Positions 7,681 to 16,592 of a stretch of DNA of 64,000 bases are shown here, piece after piece. Below the pieces are notes generated by a model. The model was not told where the DNA came from. It worked only from the letters and a program-made list of their open reading frames with translations, and did no database searches. Source of the DNA: an uncultured Ignavibacteria bacterium (GTDB lineage: Bacteria; Bacteroidota; Ignavibacteria; Tepidaquicellales; OLB5). The stretch covers positions 62,001 through 126,000 of the forward strand of contig CALMYL010000006.1 of NCBI GenBank assembly GCA_937873695.1. Direction: 5' to 3'. Position 1 is the stretch's first letter, and the number at the start of each line of letters is the position of its first letter. Position numbers and translations under genes: made by a program.

Positions 7681-9249
7681 TTACGATTTTGGTTCAAGTG
7701 TTATAACAGGCAGTATCAGTTCTTCCATTGATATGCCGCCGTGCTGGAAAGTGTTTTTGTAATGGCTTAAGTAATAATGATAATCAGTGGGGTACACAAA
7801 ATAAAAATCTTCCTTTGTGACAACGTAATTCACAATTCCGCCGCGTTTGGGTAATTTGTAATCCTGCGGATTTCGGATAAATATTGCCTGGCGGTCATCA
7901 ATTTTTACATTCCTTCCGTATTTATAACGCAGATTTGTTGAGGTTTCTCTGTCGCCAAGTACCTTTGAGCCGCGCATACAGCGTATGCTGCCGTGATCGG
8001 TAGTAACTATGATCTTTATATCTTTCTGCTGTGAGAGAATTTTGAACATATTGAATAGTGATGAATGTTCAAACCATGATTGTGTTAAAGAGCGGTATGC
8101 TGATTCATCCGGCGCAATTTCCTTCAATACTGCGTTATCTGAACGGTTGTGAGCGAGTATATCAACAAAATTCACAACAATTGCATTCAGGTGAGTATTG
8201 GAAAAGCTTGATATCTTATTTTCAATTCCTTTTCCGAAGTCAGCGTCAAGTATTTTTACATAGCGCAGTTCATTTCTCAGCTTAATACGTTTTCTGTCAA
8301 GCAGCTTCTGCAGGAATTCCTTCTCATAATTATTTTTGCTGTTCTCGTCATCTTCGCCTTTTGCAAAAAGCTCGGGGTAATGTTTTTCAATTTCGCTGGG
8401 GTACAGCCCGCTGAAAATGGAATTCCTTGCATACGGAGTCGCAGAAGGTATGATGCCGTAATGGAAATCTTTGGATATCTTGAAATAATCATAAAGCATT
8501 TTTTCCATCAGCATCCATTGGTCAAGCCTTAAGCAATCAATTACAAAAAAGAAAACTGATTTATTATTATCAAGCTCGGGCAGCACATATTTTTCAACAA
8601 TACCGTTAGAAAAGGTCGGACCTTCTTTTTTTCCGTGGATCCACTCAATATAATTCCTTTCAAAAAACCTGCAGAACTCTGCGTTGCATTCCTTACGCGT
8701 AGCAAGTACAGTATCCTTCAAACCAAGCTCAGGGTGTTCATCAAGCTCCATTTCCCACTGGGTGAGGTCGCTGTTAATTTTTATCCAGTCGTTATAATCC
8801 AGCGGCTCCATCATAGACATGTTTATCTTGTTGAGCTCCTGAATATAATCGCGGGAAACAGTTTCACCTTTTATTCGTTTTCCTTCGAGGAATTTCTTGC
8901 AGACAAGAAGTATCTGGTTAGGATTAACCGGTTTGAGAAGATAATCAGATATTTTGGCTCCGATGGCATCTTCCATAAGGGATTCAGTTTCATTCTTTGT
9001 TACCATCACCACGGGAACATTAGGCTGTACCTCTTTAATAGAGGCGAGGGTTTTGAGTCCGCCCATACCGGCCATCATTTCATCCAGAAAAATGAGGTCA
9101 AAATCTTTTTCTTTCACCATATCAACGGCATCTTCACCATTGGTGGCTTTCTCAACAAAATAGCCTTTATCTTCCAGAAAGAGGATATTTGAGCGTAAAA
9201 GCTCAATTTCATCATCAACCCAGAGAATCTTGTTCTTCAATTTTTCCAT
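7681..9249 (-). CDS. porX: PorX, response regulator with PglZ-type phosphatase domain
   Basis: The 522-residue protein has an N-terminal receiver domain (acidic VDDE near residue 11, phosphoacceptor Asp56 in FLDEMM, Lys in LLKPV). A middle helical linker and a C-terminal alkaline-phosphatase-superfamily (PglZ) domain follow. Metal-site motifs seen are FVIDCLRLDQW, SATPYARNSIFSGLYP, TTDHGSIR and QHGGISMEEL. This architecture defines PorX, which with the sensor PorY and an ECF sigma factor controls T9SS genes in Porphyromonas and Flavobacterium. The many T9SS cargo genes nearby agree. No porY-like gene is adjacent; the histidine kinase at 54543-55946 is OmpR-partnered. It heads the nine-gene minus-strand operon. 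Confidence 0.93.
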   Translation of the reverse strand: MEKLKNKILWVDDEIELLRSNILFLEDKGYFVEKATNGEDAVDMVKEKDFDLIFLDEMMAGMGGLKTLASIKEVQPNVPVVMVTKNETESLMEDAIGAKISDYLLKPVNPNQILLVCKKFLEGKRIKGETVSRDYIQELNKINMSMMEPLDYNDWIKINSDLTQWEMELDEHPELGLKDTVLATRKECNAEFCRFFERNYIEWIHGKKEGPTFSNGIVEKYVLPELDNNKSVFFFVIDCLRLDQWMLMEKMLYDYFKISKDFHYGIIPSATPYARNSIFSGLYPSEIEKHYPELFAKGEDDENSKNNYEKEFLQKLLDRKRIKLRNELRYVKILDADFGKGIENKISSFSNTHLNAIVVNFVDILAHNRSDNAVLKEIAPDESAYRSLTQSWFEHSSLFNMFKILSQQKDIKIIVTTDHGSIRCMRGSKVLGDRETSTNLRYKYGRNVKIDDRQAIFIRNPQDYKLPKRGGIVNYVVTKEDFYFVYPTDYHYYLSHYKNTFQHGGISMEELILPVITLEPKS

Positions 9250-9306
9250 TTTTTAATGTTTTTTGTTTGAAAATTGCCCGGATTAGAGGCGGGCGTTAAA
9301 TAGTAA

Positions 9307-9338
9307 ATTGATTTTCTTATAAGATATGGCTATTTTTG
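9307..9338 (+). promoter_or_regulatory. Putative Bacteroidota-type promoter for rpsT
   Basis: TATTTTTG at 9331-9338 fits the TAnnTTTG minus-7 box. ATTG at 9307-9310, exactly 20 bases upstream, is one base from the TTTG minus-33 box. The predicted start near 9345 gives a leader of about 57 bases. This assumes the sigma factor has the Bacteroidota preference, which is not proven for this lineage. Confidence 0.45.
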
Positions 9339-9401
9339 GAATTAAATTTAAATTGCGTAAAAATAAATCATTATTAATAGTATAAAAAGGACAAAAATTA
9401 G

Positions 9402-9659
9402 ATGCCATTAAGACATAAATCGGCTCAAAAAAGAGCCAGGCAGACACCTAAGAGAACTGAATATAATAAACACTTTAAAGCGAAGATTAAATCCGCTTTA
9501 AAAAACGTTACCGCTGCCAAGAAAAAGGACGAAGCTGAAAAAGAACTGAAAAAAGCCGTTAAAGTTCTGGATAGAGCTGCTGTAAAAGGTATTATTCACA
9601 AGAATAACGCAGCTAACAAAAAATCAAAACTTACCAAAGCTGTTAATAAATTGAGTTAA
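9402..9659 (+). CDS. rpsT: Small ribosomal subunit protein S20
   Basis: This 85-residue, lysine- and arginine-rich helical protein binds 16S rRNA early in 30S assembly. The start MPLRHKSAQKRARQTPKR and the centre AVKVLDRAAVKGIIHKNNAANKKSKL are classic S20. AAAGGAC precedes the ATG by about 11 bases. It is transcribed alone, divergently from porX, and is followed by a strong terminator at 9714-9739. Confidence 0.97.
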   Translation: MPLRHKSAQKRARQTPKRTEYNKHFKAKIKSALKNVTAAKKKDEAEKELKKAVKVLDRAAVKGIIHKNNAANKKSKLTKAVNKLS

Positions 9660-9713
9660 TTTTTACTCTTCCGGTATTTCTGAGTTAACGGATGAGTGTA
9701 CCAGGTATAACCA

Positions 9714-9739
9714 AAAAAGGAGCTAATTAGCTCCTTTTT
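9714..9739. terminator. Bidirectional Rho-independent terminator
   Basis: A near-perfect palindrome, AAAAAGGAGCT-AATT-AGCTCCTTTTT, is flanked by A and T runs on both sides. It can stop rpsT on the plus strand and the p2 gene (ending at 9761) on the minus strand. Three other terminators in the window share the AAAGGAG stem base. Confidence 0.9.
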
Positions 9740-9760
9740 GTTATTAAATGCCTGTCTGAT

Positions 9761-11194
9761 TTAAACTAATTCTTTCAGCCTGTCTTCCAGCCAGAATTTA
9801 ATTCCAAAATGATTCATTTGCTTCTTTTCAACCATTTCCAGAAGTCTTTTTGCTTCTGCCTGCATTTTCTTTTTGTTCGGTTCCTGCTTAAGATTTATCA
9901 GGTTAATGGTCATCTTTAAAAAACTCAGAATTGATCCCTTGAAATTATCTGATATGACGGCTTCCTTCGTAAAAGTTTTCTTGAAGGATTCAATGAGACT
10001 TCGTGTTTCTTCGTAATATCCAAGCTGGAAATTCAGCTGGACTTCTATAAGTCTCACCTGTACTTTCAAAATTGCCAGTGGAAAGTTTACCATTGTAATC
10101 AGTTTTAAGGCTTTGTTGTAGTCGCCTTCATAATGCGCAATATATGCATTTGAATAATTCAGGCAGTTATCAAGCTGGTCCTTTGGAAGCTGCGCCGCAT
10201 AGTCCGCTATAAATTTACGGGTAAGCTCAGTATCTCCAGCCCTGACAAATATTTTAATATAATTCACAAAGTCAGGATACAGCAGCTCTCCGGAAGTTAC
10301 CCTGTTATTAAGATATGAATGCCTGTACAGCTCGTATCCTTCATTAATGAATCTTCTGTCACCTGAAATATTATATTTATCCGCGCAGTACCCGAACATA
10401 TACATGTGTACTGTATACGCCGAGAACTCATTCATGAACTCAAAATTTCTGAAATAATGTTCCTTTAGTTTGAAGAAGTACTCTTCTTTACCCCTGGTTT
10501 TGAGAAGTATAAGATAGTTATAGGATAATGTAACAGGATGTTCACTTGCTTTATCGTGTTCAAGGAACGCTGTGACTTCTTCCATCATTTTTATATCCAG
10601 CTTAATATTATTATCCTTGCTTATATGAATAAGCAGGTTATAATAATGAAGAAGATTATTGAGAAAGTATTCAAAAAAACTGTCAAACTCATTAACTATC
10701 CCCGAAATGCTGCTGGGCTTTTCAAACAGATCAACGAATTGGCTTTCTGTTGCAATAAGATAATTGCTGTATAGAAATGCATTATCTTTGACCTTTGTTT
10801 CTTTAAAGGTTTTTTCAATTGATTTAACAAGCTTTCCATGGAGGTTAAACAGTTTGCGCATTCTCAATTGCACGATTAGATTATATTGTGAAGTAAACTC
10901 AGTTGCCGGATTGGGTGTCAGCCTAAGGAATTCAAGACCCAGGTTATAAAGATCTGATGAAATATTTTTGATCTTAAAATAATCAAATTCTTCACCCGGA
11001 AATATCTCGCTGAATATTGTTTCTTCATCCGGAAGTGTGGAATCGAATTCAGGGTGAAATCTGAAAAGTACTTCATTGAGCTTTTGTACGTTCTTATTTT
11101 TATTAAAATAAGGCGAAAGAACAAAATCCCTGAATTTTTTTATTTCTTCCCTGGAAAAAGTTTTTAGCAGAGTAATAAGTTTGGTGTTTTTCAA
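9761..11194 (-). CDS. Helical repeat protein of unknown function, family copy p2
   Basis: This 477-residue protein is in the same family as p1, p3 and p4. The N-terminus reads LLKTFSREEIKKFRDFVLSP, then YFNKNKNV, and FPGEEFDYFKIKN near residue 67. The TPR-like region GDYNKALKLITMVNF is in the last third, and it ends with FWLEDRLKEL. p2 and p3 are the closest pair: both carry F-D-Y-F-K-I-K-N after the P-G/N motif. There is no signal peptide and it is likely cytoplasmic. It is divergent from the T9SS cargo gene at 11489, with 294 bases between the starts. I do not recognise a function; a role coupled to the divergent exported protein is inference. Confidence 0.87.
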   Translation of the reverse strand: MKNTKLITLLKTFSREEIKKFRDFVLSPYFNKNKNVQKLNEVLFRFHPEFDSTLPDEETIFSEIFPGEEFDYFKIKNISSDLYNLGLEFLRLTPNPATEFTSQYNLIVQLRMRKLFNLHGKLVKSIEKTFKETKVKDNAFLYSNYLIATESQFVDLFEKPSSISGIVNEFDSFFEYFLNNLLHYYNLLIHISKDNNIKLDIKMMEEVTAFLEHDKASEHPVTLSYNYLILLKTRGKEEYFFKLKEHYFRNFEFMNEFSAYTVHMYMFGYCADKYNISGDRRFINEGYELYRHSYLNNRVTSGELLYPDFVNYIKIFVRAGDTELTRKFIADYAAQLPKDQLDNCLNYSNAYIAHYEGDYNKALKLITMVNFPLAILKVQVRLIEVQLNFQLGYYEETRSLIESFKKTFTKEAVISDNFKGSILSFLKMTINLINLKQEPNKKKMQAEAKRLLEMVEKKQMNHFGIKFWLEDRLKELV

Positions 11195-11488
11195 TAAGAC
11201 CCTTTAAAATTCAGAATAATTCTTATTCAATTTTTTCTAAAAAATTCTCTGCAAAATGCTCAAAATTATTGCTAATTGCAATTTATTCTGATATTTAAAG
11301 AAATATTATTCTAAAATCCTGTAATTATTCTTTGCAGCACCGCTAAATGGAATATATGTTTGTACTGTTACAGCGAAACAGCAAGAATTATGATTTTTAT
11401 TTTACTCATGAAAGCTTTTCACTTCTGCTGATACTGTTTCGCTGAAAAATCACAGAATAAAACTGCAGAGGTAATTTTTTTATTAGTT
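11195..11488. promoter_or_regulatory. Divergent intergenic region with 11-bp inverted repeat
   Basis: The 294-base gap separates p2 (left) from a T9SS cargo gene (right). CAGCGAAACAG at 11371-11381 is repeated inverted and exact as CTGTTTCGCTG at 11434-11444, with a 52-base loop holding a smaller hairpin (TGAAAGCTTTTCA). Nearer p2, the motif ATTGCTAATTGCAATTTA and, about 60 bases further on, TTCTTTGCAG match in order similar elements upstream of p3 and p4. The inverted repeat sits in the probable leader of the right-hand gene and could act as an RNA structure or operator. Confidence 0.5.
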
Positions 11489-12718
11489 ATGAAAGAAATA
11501 ATTTATTTAATGATTGGATTCTGTTTAATCTCACAAATACAATCACAATGGACAACATTGGATACTGGCTTTCCGCAGATTTTAACATCTATTTCGGCGG
11601 TTGATGATAATGTTGTTTGGACATGCGGACATCTTGGAAAAGTGTGCAGAACAACTAACGGAGGAGCAAGCTGGGATATTTCTGTTGTAACGCCTGATAC
11701 ATCGACACTTAACAATGTTTATGGCTTAGATCAAAATACAGCGTTTGTTTCAGCCAAAGACTATAGCCCTTCATCATCATCAGTATGGAAAACGACTGAT
11801 GGTGGCAGTTCCTGGCAGCAGGTATTCTCACAGCCGAATGGTGAAATTTATTCACTCGAAGTATTTTCTAACGGAACAGGAATTATGATCGGTAAACCGT
11901 TTAGCGGCAGATGGTCATTATTTAAAACTTCTAACTATGGTTCAACCTGGGATTCCGCGGGAATGTTTGTGCCGGGTTCAGGCGGTTCCACAGAAAACTC
12001 TTTATATACAAGAGACAATGAATATTGGTTCGGCGCATCCGGCGGACGGCTGTATTATTCGTCTAACTCCGGCATTAACTGGAGCTATCAAACACTTGGA
12101 TCAACCAATATTATCGGTATTTGGTTTAACGGACAAACAGGAATAGCCACGGGCAGCGGCGGATTCAGAACTACCAATGGGGGTATAAGCTGGTCACCTT
12201 TAACAATTCCCGGAACAGGTAACCAGCTGCCAATAAGCGGTTATGGTACTAATTTCTGGATGATAACAAGGGGAAGCATAAATATTTACAATACAACCAA
12301 TAATGGTGATAACTGGAGTAACTATAGTTCCGTATACCAGTATTCTGATATAGCAGCATCCCGCAGTGGCAGCAGGATATGGATAGCCACTCTTTCACAG
12401 TACGTGTTAAAAGACGTGGTAAATTCGGTTTCACAAATTTCTTCTCAGATTCCCCGGGATTATGAGCTTTTACAGAATTACCCAAACCCGTTTAATCCTG
12501 TTACTAATATTGAGTTCAGTATTCCAAAATCATCATTCATAACGCTCACAATATATGATATATCTGGAAGAGAGATTGAGGTCTTGGTTAATCAGAATAT
12601 GAATGCAGGCACCTATAAAGCTGACTGGGATGCATCAAAGTATTCAAGCGGTATTTATTTTTACAGGTACGAAGCAGGTGAGTATTCAGAGACAAAAAAA
12701 ATGATCCTTGTGAAATAA
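11489..12718 (+). CDS. T9SS-secreted beta-propeller with Asp-box repeats
   Basis: This 409-residue protein has an N-terminal signal peptide (ending about SQIQSQ) and at least six Asp-box-like units: TTNGGASWD, TTDGGSSWQ, TSNYGSTWD, SSNSGINWS, TTNGGISWS and TTNNGDNWS. These are typical of sialidase- or Ycf48-type beta-propellers. The C-terminal 75 residues are a T9SS type A sorting domain ([18 protein letters not shown] ... KKMILVK). No glycosidase catalytic residues are evident, so binding is more likely than catalysis. It faces away from p2, converges on p3 and is followed by a probable terminator. Confidence 0.88.
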   Translation: MKEIIYLMIGFCLISQIQSQWTTLDTGFPQILTSISAVDDNVVWTCGHLGKVCRTTNGGASWDISVVTPDTSTLNNVYGLDQNTAFVSAKDYSPSSSSVWKTTDGGSSWQQVFSQPNGEIYSLEVFSNGTGIMIGKPFSGRWSLFKTSNYGSTWDSAGMFVPGSGGSTENSLYTRDNEYWFGASGGRLYYSSNSGINWSYQTLGSTNIIGIWFNGQTGIATGSGGFRTTNGGISWSPLTIPGTGNQLPISGYGTNFWMITRGSINIYNTTNNGDNWSNYSSVYQYSDIAASRSGSRIWIATLSQYVLKDVVNSVSQISSQIPRDYELLQNYPNPFNPVTNIEFSIPKSSFITLTIYDISGREIEVLVNQNMNAGTYKADWDASKYSSGIYFYRYEAGEYSETKKMILVK

Positions 12719-12745
12719 GTTTTTTATACTTTACAAAAGGATGGC

Positions 12746-12768
12746 AGAGGAGTCTAGATGACTTCTTT
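12746..12768. terminator. Probable convergent terminator
   Basis: AGAGGAGTC-TAGAT-GACTTCTTT forms a nine-pair stem with G-U wobbles and then T-rich sequence. It lies between the end of the T9SS cargo gene (12718) and the end of p3 (12770). Confidence 0.5.
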
Positions 12769-12769
12769 G

Positions 12770-14206
12770 TTATTTTAATTCACCGGCTTTTTCAATCAGC
12801 CAGTTTTTTGCCCCAAGCGGATTTGCGCTCATCTGCTTGATTTGCTTCTTCAAAACAGCCAGGTCAACAAATGTGGTTTTGTTGATCCCTTCAAATTTCA
12901 GCCTTGCAAGCTCAGTTAGATTCCTTAAAAATTCGTAATGCGCATTCTTTTGTTCTTCTGCCATCATTTTTTCGGTCTTAAGATAATGCCTGAAAGTATC
13001 TACAGCAGAAATAGTCTGCTCATACAGGTTCTGCTCATAGTAAATACGCGCTGAATAGCTTTTTACCATAACTTTCATTAAGTACAGTTTGAAGTTAGTT
13101 TTCGAGAAAAGCTGCAGAGCCCTTCCAAAATCTTTTTGCCGGTATGCCAGGTAACCTTTGCAGTAATTAATTGTATTTAGTTTTTCTTCCTTCGGTGATA
13201 TACCGCTTTGAGCTTTTTTCAGGAAATCTTCTGCCCATTCATATTCATTTGCCATACATGCAGAAGTATAAGCGGATATTACATTCGGGAAGATCAGGTA
13301 ACCCGTATCCATAAATTTCTTTTCCACCATTTCCCTGAATGCTCTGAAGCGCTCAACATAATAATTTTCATCACCAAGTTTTAATCTGTATGCAGAGTAT
13401 GAATTCTGTTCCTGCAGTATATAATAGTATTCTTCCGGCGGGATGTTCTTCCTGTATTTTTCTTTTATTTCAAGCAATTTTCTGTAATCAGCTTCACTTT
13501 TGGATAGCTCGAGAGAAATTACCTGTTTGTAGATCAAACATGAAGGATTATCACTGAAATCCATTTCTTTGGCATATTGCCACACATTTTCAAACATCTT
13601 CATATCAAACTGAATATTGCCGTGATTTTTGTTATGGAGCATTTTAGAATACAATCTAAGTAAGCCCGTTAATGAGTATTCCAGGAAACTGTCAAATTCT
13701 GTTTGTATGCTGTTGAATGAGTATGATGAACCGGAAAATTTGTAATGCGCAATATTAACTCTTTCAAGCTGGTACTGCCTTAAATAGTTATCTTCATCTT
13801 TTACTTCTGCCCCGCGGAGCTGTTGTTTAACCTTTTTTTCTCTTTGTGAATATATGTTATCAAGTCTTCTGTCGTGCAATGCATTTAACAGATTTATTTC
13901 ACTATCCAAAGGCCGGCTTTGCGATATTGACACCTTCAAAAATTCCGCTGTAAGAGCGTACAGATCTGAAATAACATTTTTGATCTTGAAGTAATCAAAG
14001 TTCTCATTCGGAAATATCTTCCGGAAGATGTTTTCTTCTGTAAATTTTGGAGATTCAAAACCCGGCCAATAGGGTAAAACAGCTTCACAGAGATTTATGA
14101 CATTTTTATTTTTATTAAAAAAAGGTGACTTAACAAAATCATCCAGCCTAAGGATTTCCTGTTTTGAAAATGTACCAAGCAGCGATATTAGTTTGGTTTT
14201 TTTCAT
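12770..14206 (-). CDS. Helical repeat protein of unknown function, family copy p3
   Basis: This 478-residue protein has LLGTFSKQEILRLDDFVKSP followed by FFNKNKNV at the N-terminus, then FPNENFDYFKIKN, and a C-terminal WLIEKAGEL. It is the closest relative of p2. The helical hairpin region KDFGRALQLFSKTNF resembles a degenerate TPR. It is likely cytoplasmic and is divergent from the T9SS cargo gene at 14503, so p3 repeats exactly the arrangement of p2. The function is unknown. Confidence 0.87.
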   Translation of the reverse strand: MKKTKLISLLGTFSKQEILRLDDFVKSPFFNKNKNVINLCEAVLPYWPGFESPKFTEENIFRKIFPNENFDYFKIKNVISDLYALTAEFLKVSISQSRPLDSEINLLNALHDRRLDNIYSQREKKVKQQLRGAEVKDEDNYLRQYQLERVNIAHYKFSGSSYSFNSIQTEFDSFLEYSLTGLLRLYSKMLHNKNHGNIQFDMKMFENVWQYAKEMDFSDNPSCLIYKQVISLELSKSEADYRKLLEIKEKYRKNIPPEEYYYILQEQNSYSAYRLKLGDENYYVERFRAFREMVEKKFMDTGYLIFPNVISAYTSACMANEYEWAEDFLKKAQSGISPKEEKLNTINYCKGYLAYRQKDFGRALQLFSKTNFKLYLMKVMVKSYSARIYYEQNLYEQTISAVDTFRHYLKTEKMMAEEQKNAHYEFLRNLTELARLKFEGINKTTFVDLAVLKKQIKQMSANPLGAKNWLIEKAGELK

Positions 14207-14502
14207 AATAGCCTCTAAAAAATTGGATAAAATCCCCCAAAATTAGCAATATTTAAACAAATATCAAAATCAGAGCTCTAAAAAACCGCAATACTTTCTT
14301 TGTAAACCCCAAATCAATAAATTAAGTTTGAAGCGTTCGGCTATTGTTCGTGATGCTCAGATATCCTATATACATTTTTTCGTATGATACGGAACTTCAA
14401 ACTTGAAGCAGCCCGCGGCAGAAACTGTACTAAAACATGAGTTGTTTTACAGCAAAGGTTTAAAATGATATTCAAATTGAACAATAACAAAGGAGATTCA
14501 AA
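14207..14502. promoter_or_regulatory. Divergent intergenic region with 10-bp inverted repeat
   Basis: AAGTTTGAAG at 14324-14333 is repeated inverted as CTTCAAACTT at 14395-14404, 61 bases apart. This parallels the arrangement upstream of the 11489 gene, although the stem sequence is different. Near p3, CAAAATTAGCAATATTTA and then CTTTCTTTGTAA about 54 bases later match the order seen upstream of p4. AAAGGAGA gives the right-hand gene a strong ribosome binding site. Confidence 0.5.
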
Positions 14503-16581
14503 ATGAAAAAAGTTTTAATATTAGCAATTATTGCGATCAGTCTTATCTTCGGTTATCATCTAAACGCACAGGTTTCACAGGAGTGGGCTGCAAGATTCAC
14601 ATCTGCAGGTGAAAACAGAGATGCCGTTAATGATATGTTTGTTGATCAGCAGGGCAATGTGTATGTAACAGGCTCTCAGAAAGAAGGATCATATCCATAC
14701 GGATACAGGATAGAAAGTGTTACCATTAAGTACAACAGCATGGGTGTACAGCAATGGATACAAAATTACAGGGCAGCGGATACTAACGGAGCGTTCACCA
14801 GGGCAATACATGTTGATGCCGCAGGTAATGTTTATGTGACCGGCGAATCAGCAATTTATTCGGGCGGCGCAAATAAAATGCTGGTTATCAAATACAGTCC
14901 TGCAGGCACCCAGCTTTGGGCAAATCTTTTCCAATACGGAAGTAATGCTTATTGCGGCGGGTTTGATATCATCACGGATCTCTCGGGAAATGTATATGTG
15001 ACAGGTGAATACGCAACTAATGTAACTACTCTGAATAATATGTTCATTGCAAAGTATAATTCTACCGGTACATTGGTTGGGCAGACATTTATTAATGTTG
15101 GGAGCGAAGGCGCAAGAAAAATAGCAATAGATGGAGCAGGAAAAATAATAATAGCCGGTTACTGCAATATCAATCAGGCTGATTCAAACAGGTTTATGGC
15201 CGCTAAATTTGAACAAAACCTTGACCATGTATGGCAGATGAGATGCGGCAGCAAAGGTACAGGAGATCCGTCTTCACCATTTGATATGAAAGTAGATATA
15301 AACAGCAATATTATTATTACAGGTCCAAATGACAATAATTATGCGGTGTTCAAAATTAATCCTGATGGAACCCTTTCATGGAACAGATTTTATAACTACA
15401 GCGCAGATATTCCCAGGGCAGTTGTTACTGATAACACCGGTAATGTGTATGTTACAGGTGAAACCGGAAGTGCAGGATTTCCGCTTTCATATTCTATCAC
15501 AACAATTAAATATGACCCCAACGGAAATGAGCAATGGATCAAGAGCTACAATGGCGGCAGCGTACCTGATGGTTACCGCGGATATAATATTGCCATTGAT
15601 AACACAGCAAGTATATATGTAACCGGAAATATTTATAGTTCTTCAAATATCTCAACTATAAAATATAATTCAAACGGAACTTTGCAGTGGGCTAAATCAT
15701 ATAACGGGCCCAGCAACAGCGCTGATTTAAGCTGCGCTGTTGGTGTTGACGGAAACGGGAACACATTCTCGGCAGGCACAAGCAACGATTTTACCTGGGG
15801 TTATGATATTGCGGTCATAAAATATTCTCCTGTTTCTGTTTTTGCAGCGGAATTCAGGAAAAATTCAGTTAACACAGTTATTAACGATCTGCAAAGCTCA
15901 TATGATACAATTCCAGTTGACTTTACTTCTCCCATAAGTTATTATGTTTATGATGTAAACCTCAGGATAGATTCAGTTATTCATCCAAATGACGGTGATC
16001 TTGAGATCTATCTGGTTCACAACGGCGTAACCGATACTGCAATTTATCAGGTTGGCGGCTCAGGTGATAATTTTATCGGCACAGTACTTGATGATTCAGC
16101 AGCAAATACAATAGGAAGCGGAATATCCCCGTTTACAGGATCATTTAAGCCGAGTAGAGTGCTCTCTGCATTCAATAACTCAAATATTAACGGTTCGTGG
16201 ATACTGAAGATTTACGACCGGGCCGCCGGGAATACCGGAACTCTCAAAGCGTGGTCGCTTAATTTTGTGATTGGTACAAATCCTATTGGAATAAATAATA
16301 TTTCGGGTGAAGTACCAGATAAATGTTCACTTTCTCAAAACTATCCAAATCCTTTCAATCCTGCAACAAATATTAAGTTTTCAGTTCCAAAAGCCGGATT
16401 CGTAAAGCTGATAGTATTTGATATGCTTGGCAGGGAAGTTGAAACTCTTGTTAATGAAAATCTTAATGCCGGTACATACAATGTTGACTGGAAGGCAGCT
16501 AATTATTCAAGCGGAGTGTATTTTTACAGGTTGCACTCAGGTGAGTTCAGTGATATAAAGAAAATGGTTCTTATCAAATAA
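14503..16581 (+). CDS. T9SS-secreted SBBP beta-propeller with P-domain
   Basis: This 692-residue protein has a signal peptide (residues 1-22) and then about eight SBBP-type units centred on D-x-x-G-N-V-Y-V-T-G (for example [30 protein letters not shown]). A P/Homo B domain follows at about residues 470-595 ([10 protein letters not shown] ... [24 protein letters not shown]), and the protein ends with a T9SS type A sorting domain ([18 protein letters not shown] ... KKMVLIK). P-domains usually accompany subtilisin-type proteases, but no protease domain is present. It is probably an adhesive or binding surface protein. It is divergent from p3 and convergent with p4, 12 bases from the p4 stop. Confidence 0.9.
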   Translation: MKKVLILAIIAISLIFGYHLNAQVSQEWAARFTSAGENRDAVNDMFVDQQGNVYVTGSQKEGSYPYGYRIESVTIKYNSMGVQQWIQNYRAADTNGAFTRAIHVDAAGNVYVTGESAIYSGGANKMLVIKYSPAGTQLWANLFQYGSNAYCGGFDIITDLSGNVYVTGEYATNVTTLNNMFIAKYNSTGTLVGQTFINVGSEGARKIAIDGAGKIIIAGYCNINQADSNRFMAAKFEQNLDHVWQMRCGSKGTGDPSSPFDMKVDINSNIIITGPNDNNYAVFKINPDGTLSWNRFYNYSADIPRAVVTDNTGNVYVTGETGSAGFPLSYSITTIKYDPNGNEQWIKSYNGGSVPDGYRGYNIAIDNTASIYVTGNIYSSSNISTIKYNSNGTLQWAKSYNGPSNSADLSCAVGVDGNGNTFSAGTSNDFTWGYDIAVIKYSPVSVFAAEFRKNSVNTVINDLQSSYDTIPVDFTSPISYYVYDVNLRIDSVIHPNDGDLEIYLVHNGVTDTAIYQVGGSGDNFIGTVLDDSAANTIGSGISPFTGSFKPSRVLSAFNNSNINGSWILKIYDRAAGNTGTLKAWSLNFVIGTNPIGINNISGEVPDKCSLSQNYPNPFNPATNIKFSVPKAGFVKLIVFDMLGREVETLVNENLNAGTYNVDWKAANYSSGVYFYRLHSGEFSDIKKMVLIK

Positions 16582-16592
16582 CAGCAGGAAAA

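Noticed and set aside
8635-9192. A 185-codon plus-strand frame opposite porX
   Set aside because: Shadow of porX, whose receiver domain motifs are unambiguous on the other strand.
11347-11445. A 32-codon ORF (start MEYMFVLLQRN) that ends exactly at the inverted repeat upstream of the 11489 gene
   Set aside because: No ribosome binding site and no similarity to the small ORFs in the parallel gaps upstream of 14503 and after p4; its end coincides with the repeat by chance.
14353-14406. A 17-codon ORF in the leader of the 14503 gene
   Set aside because: Too short, no ribosome binding site and no counterpart in the sister gaps.
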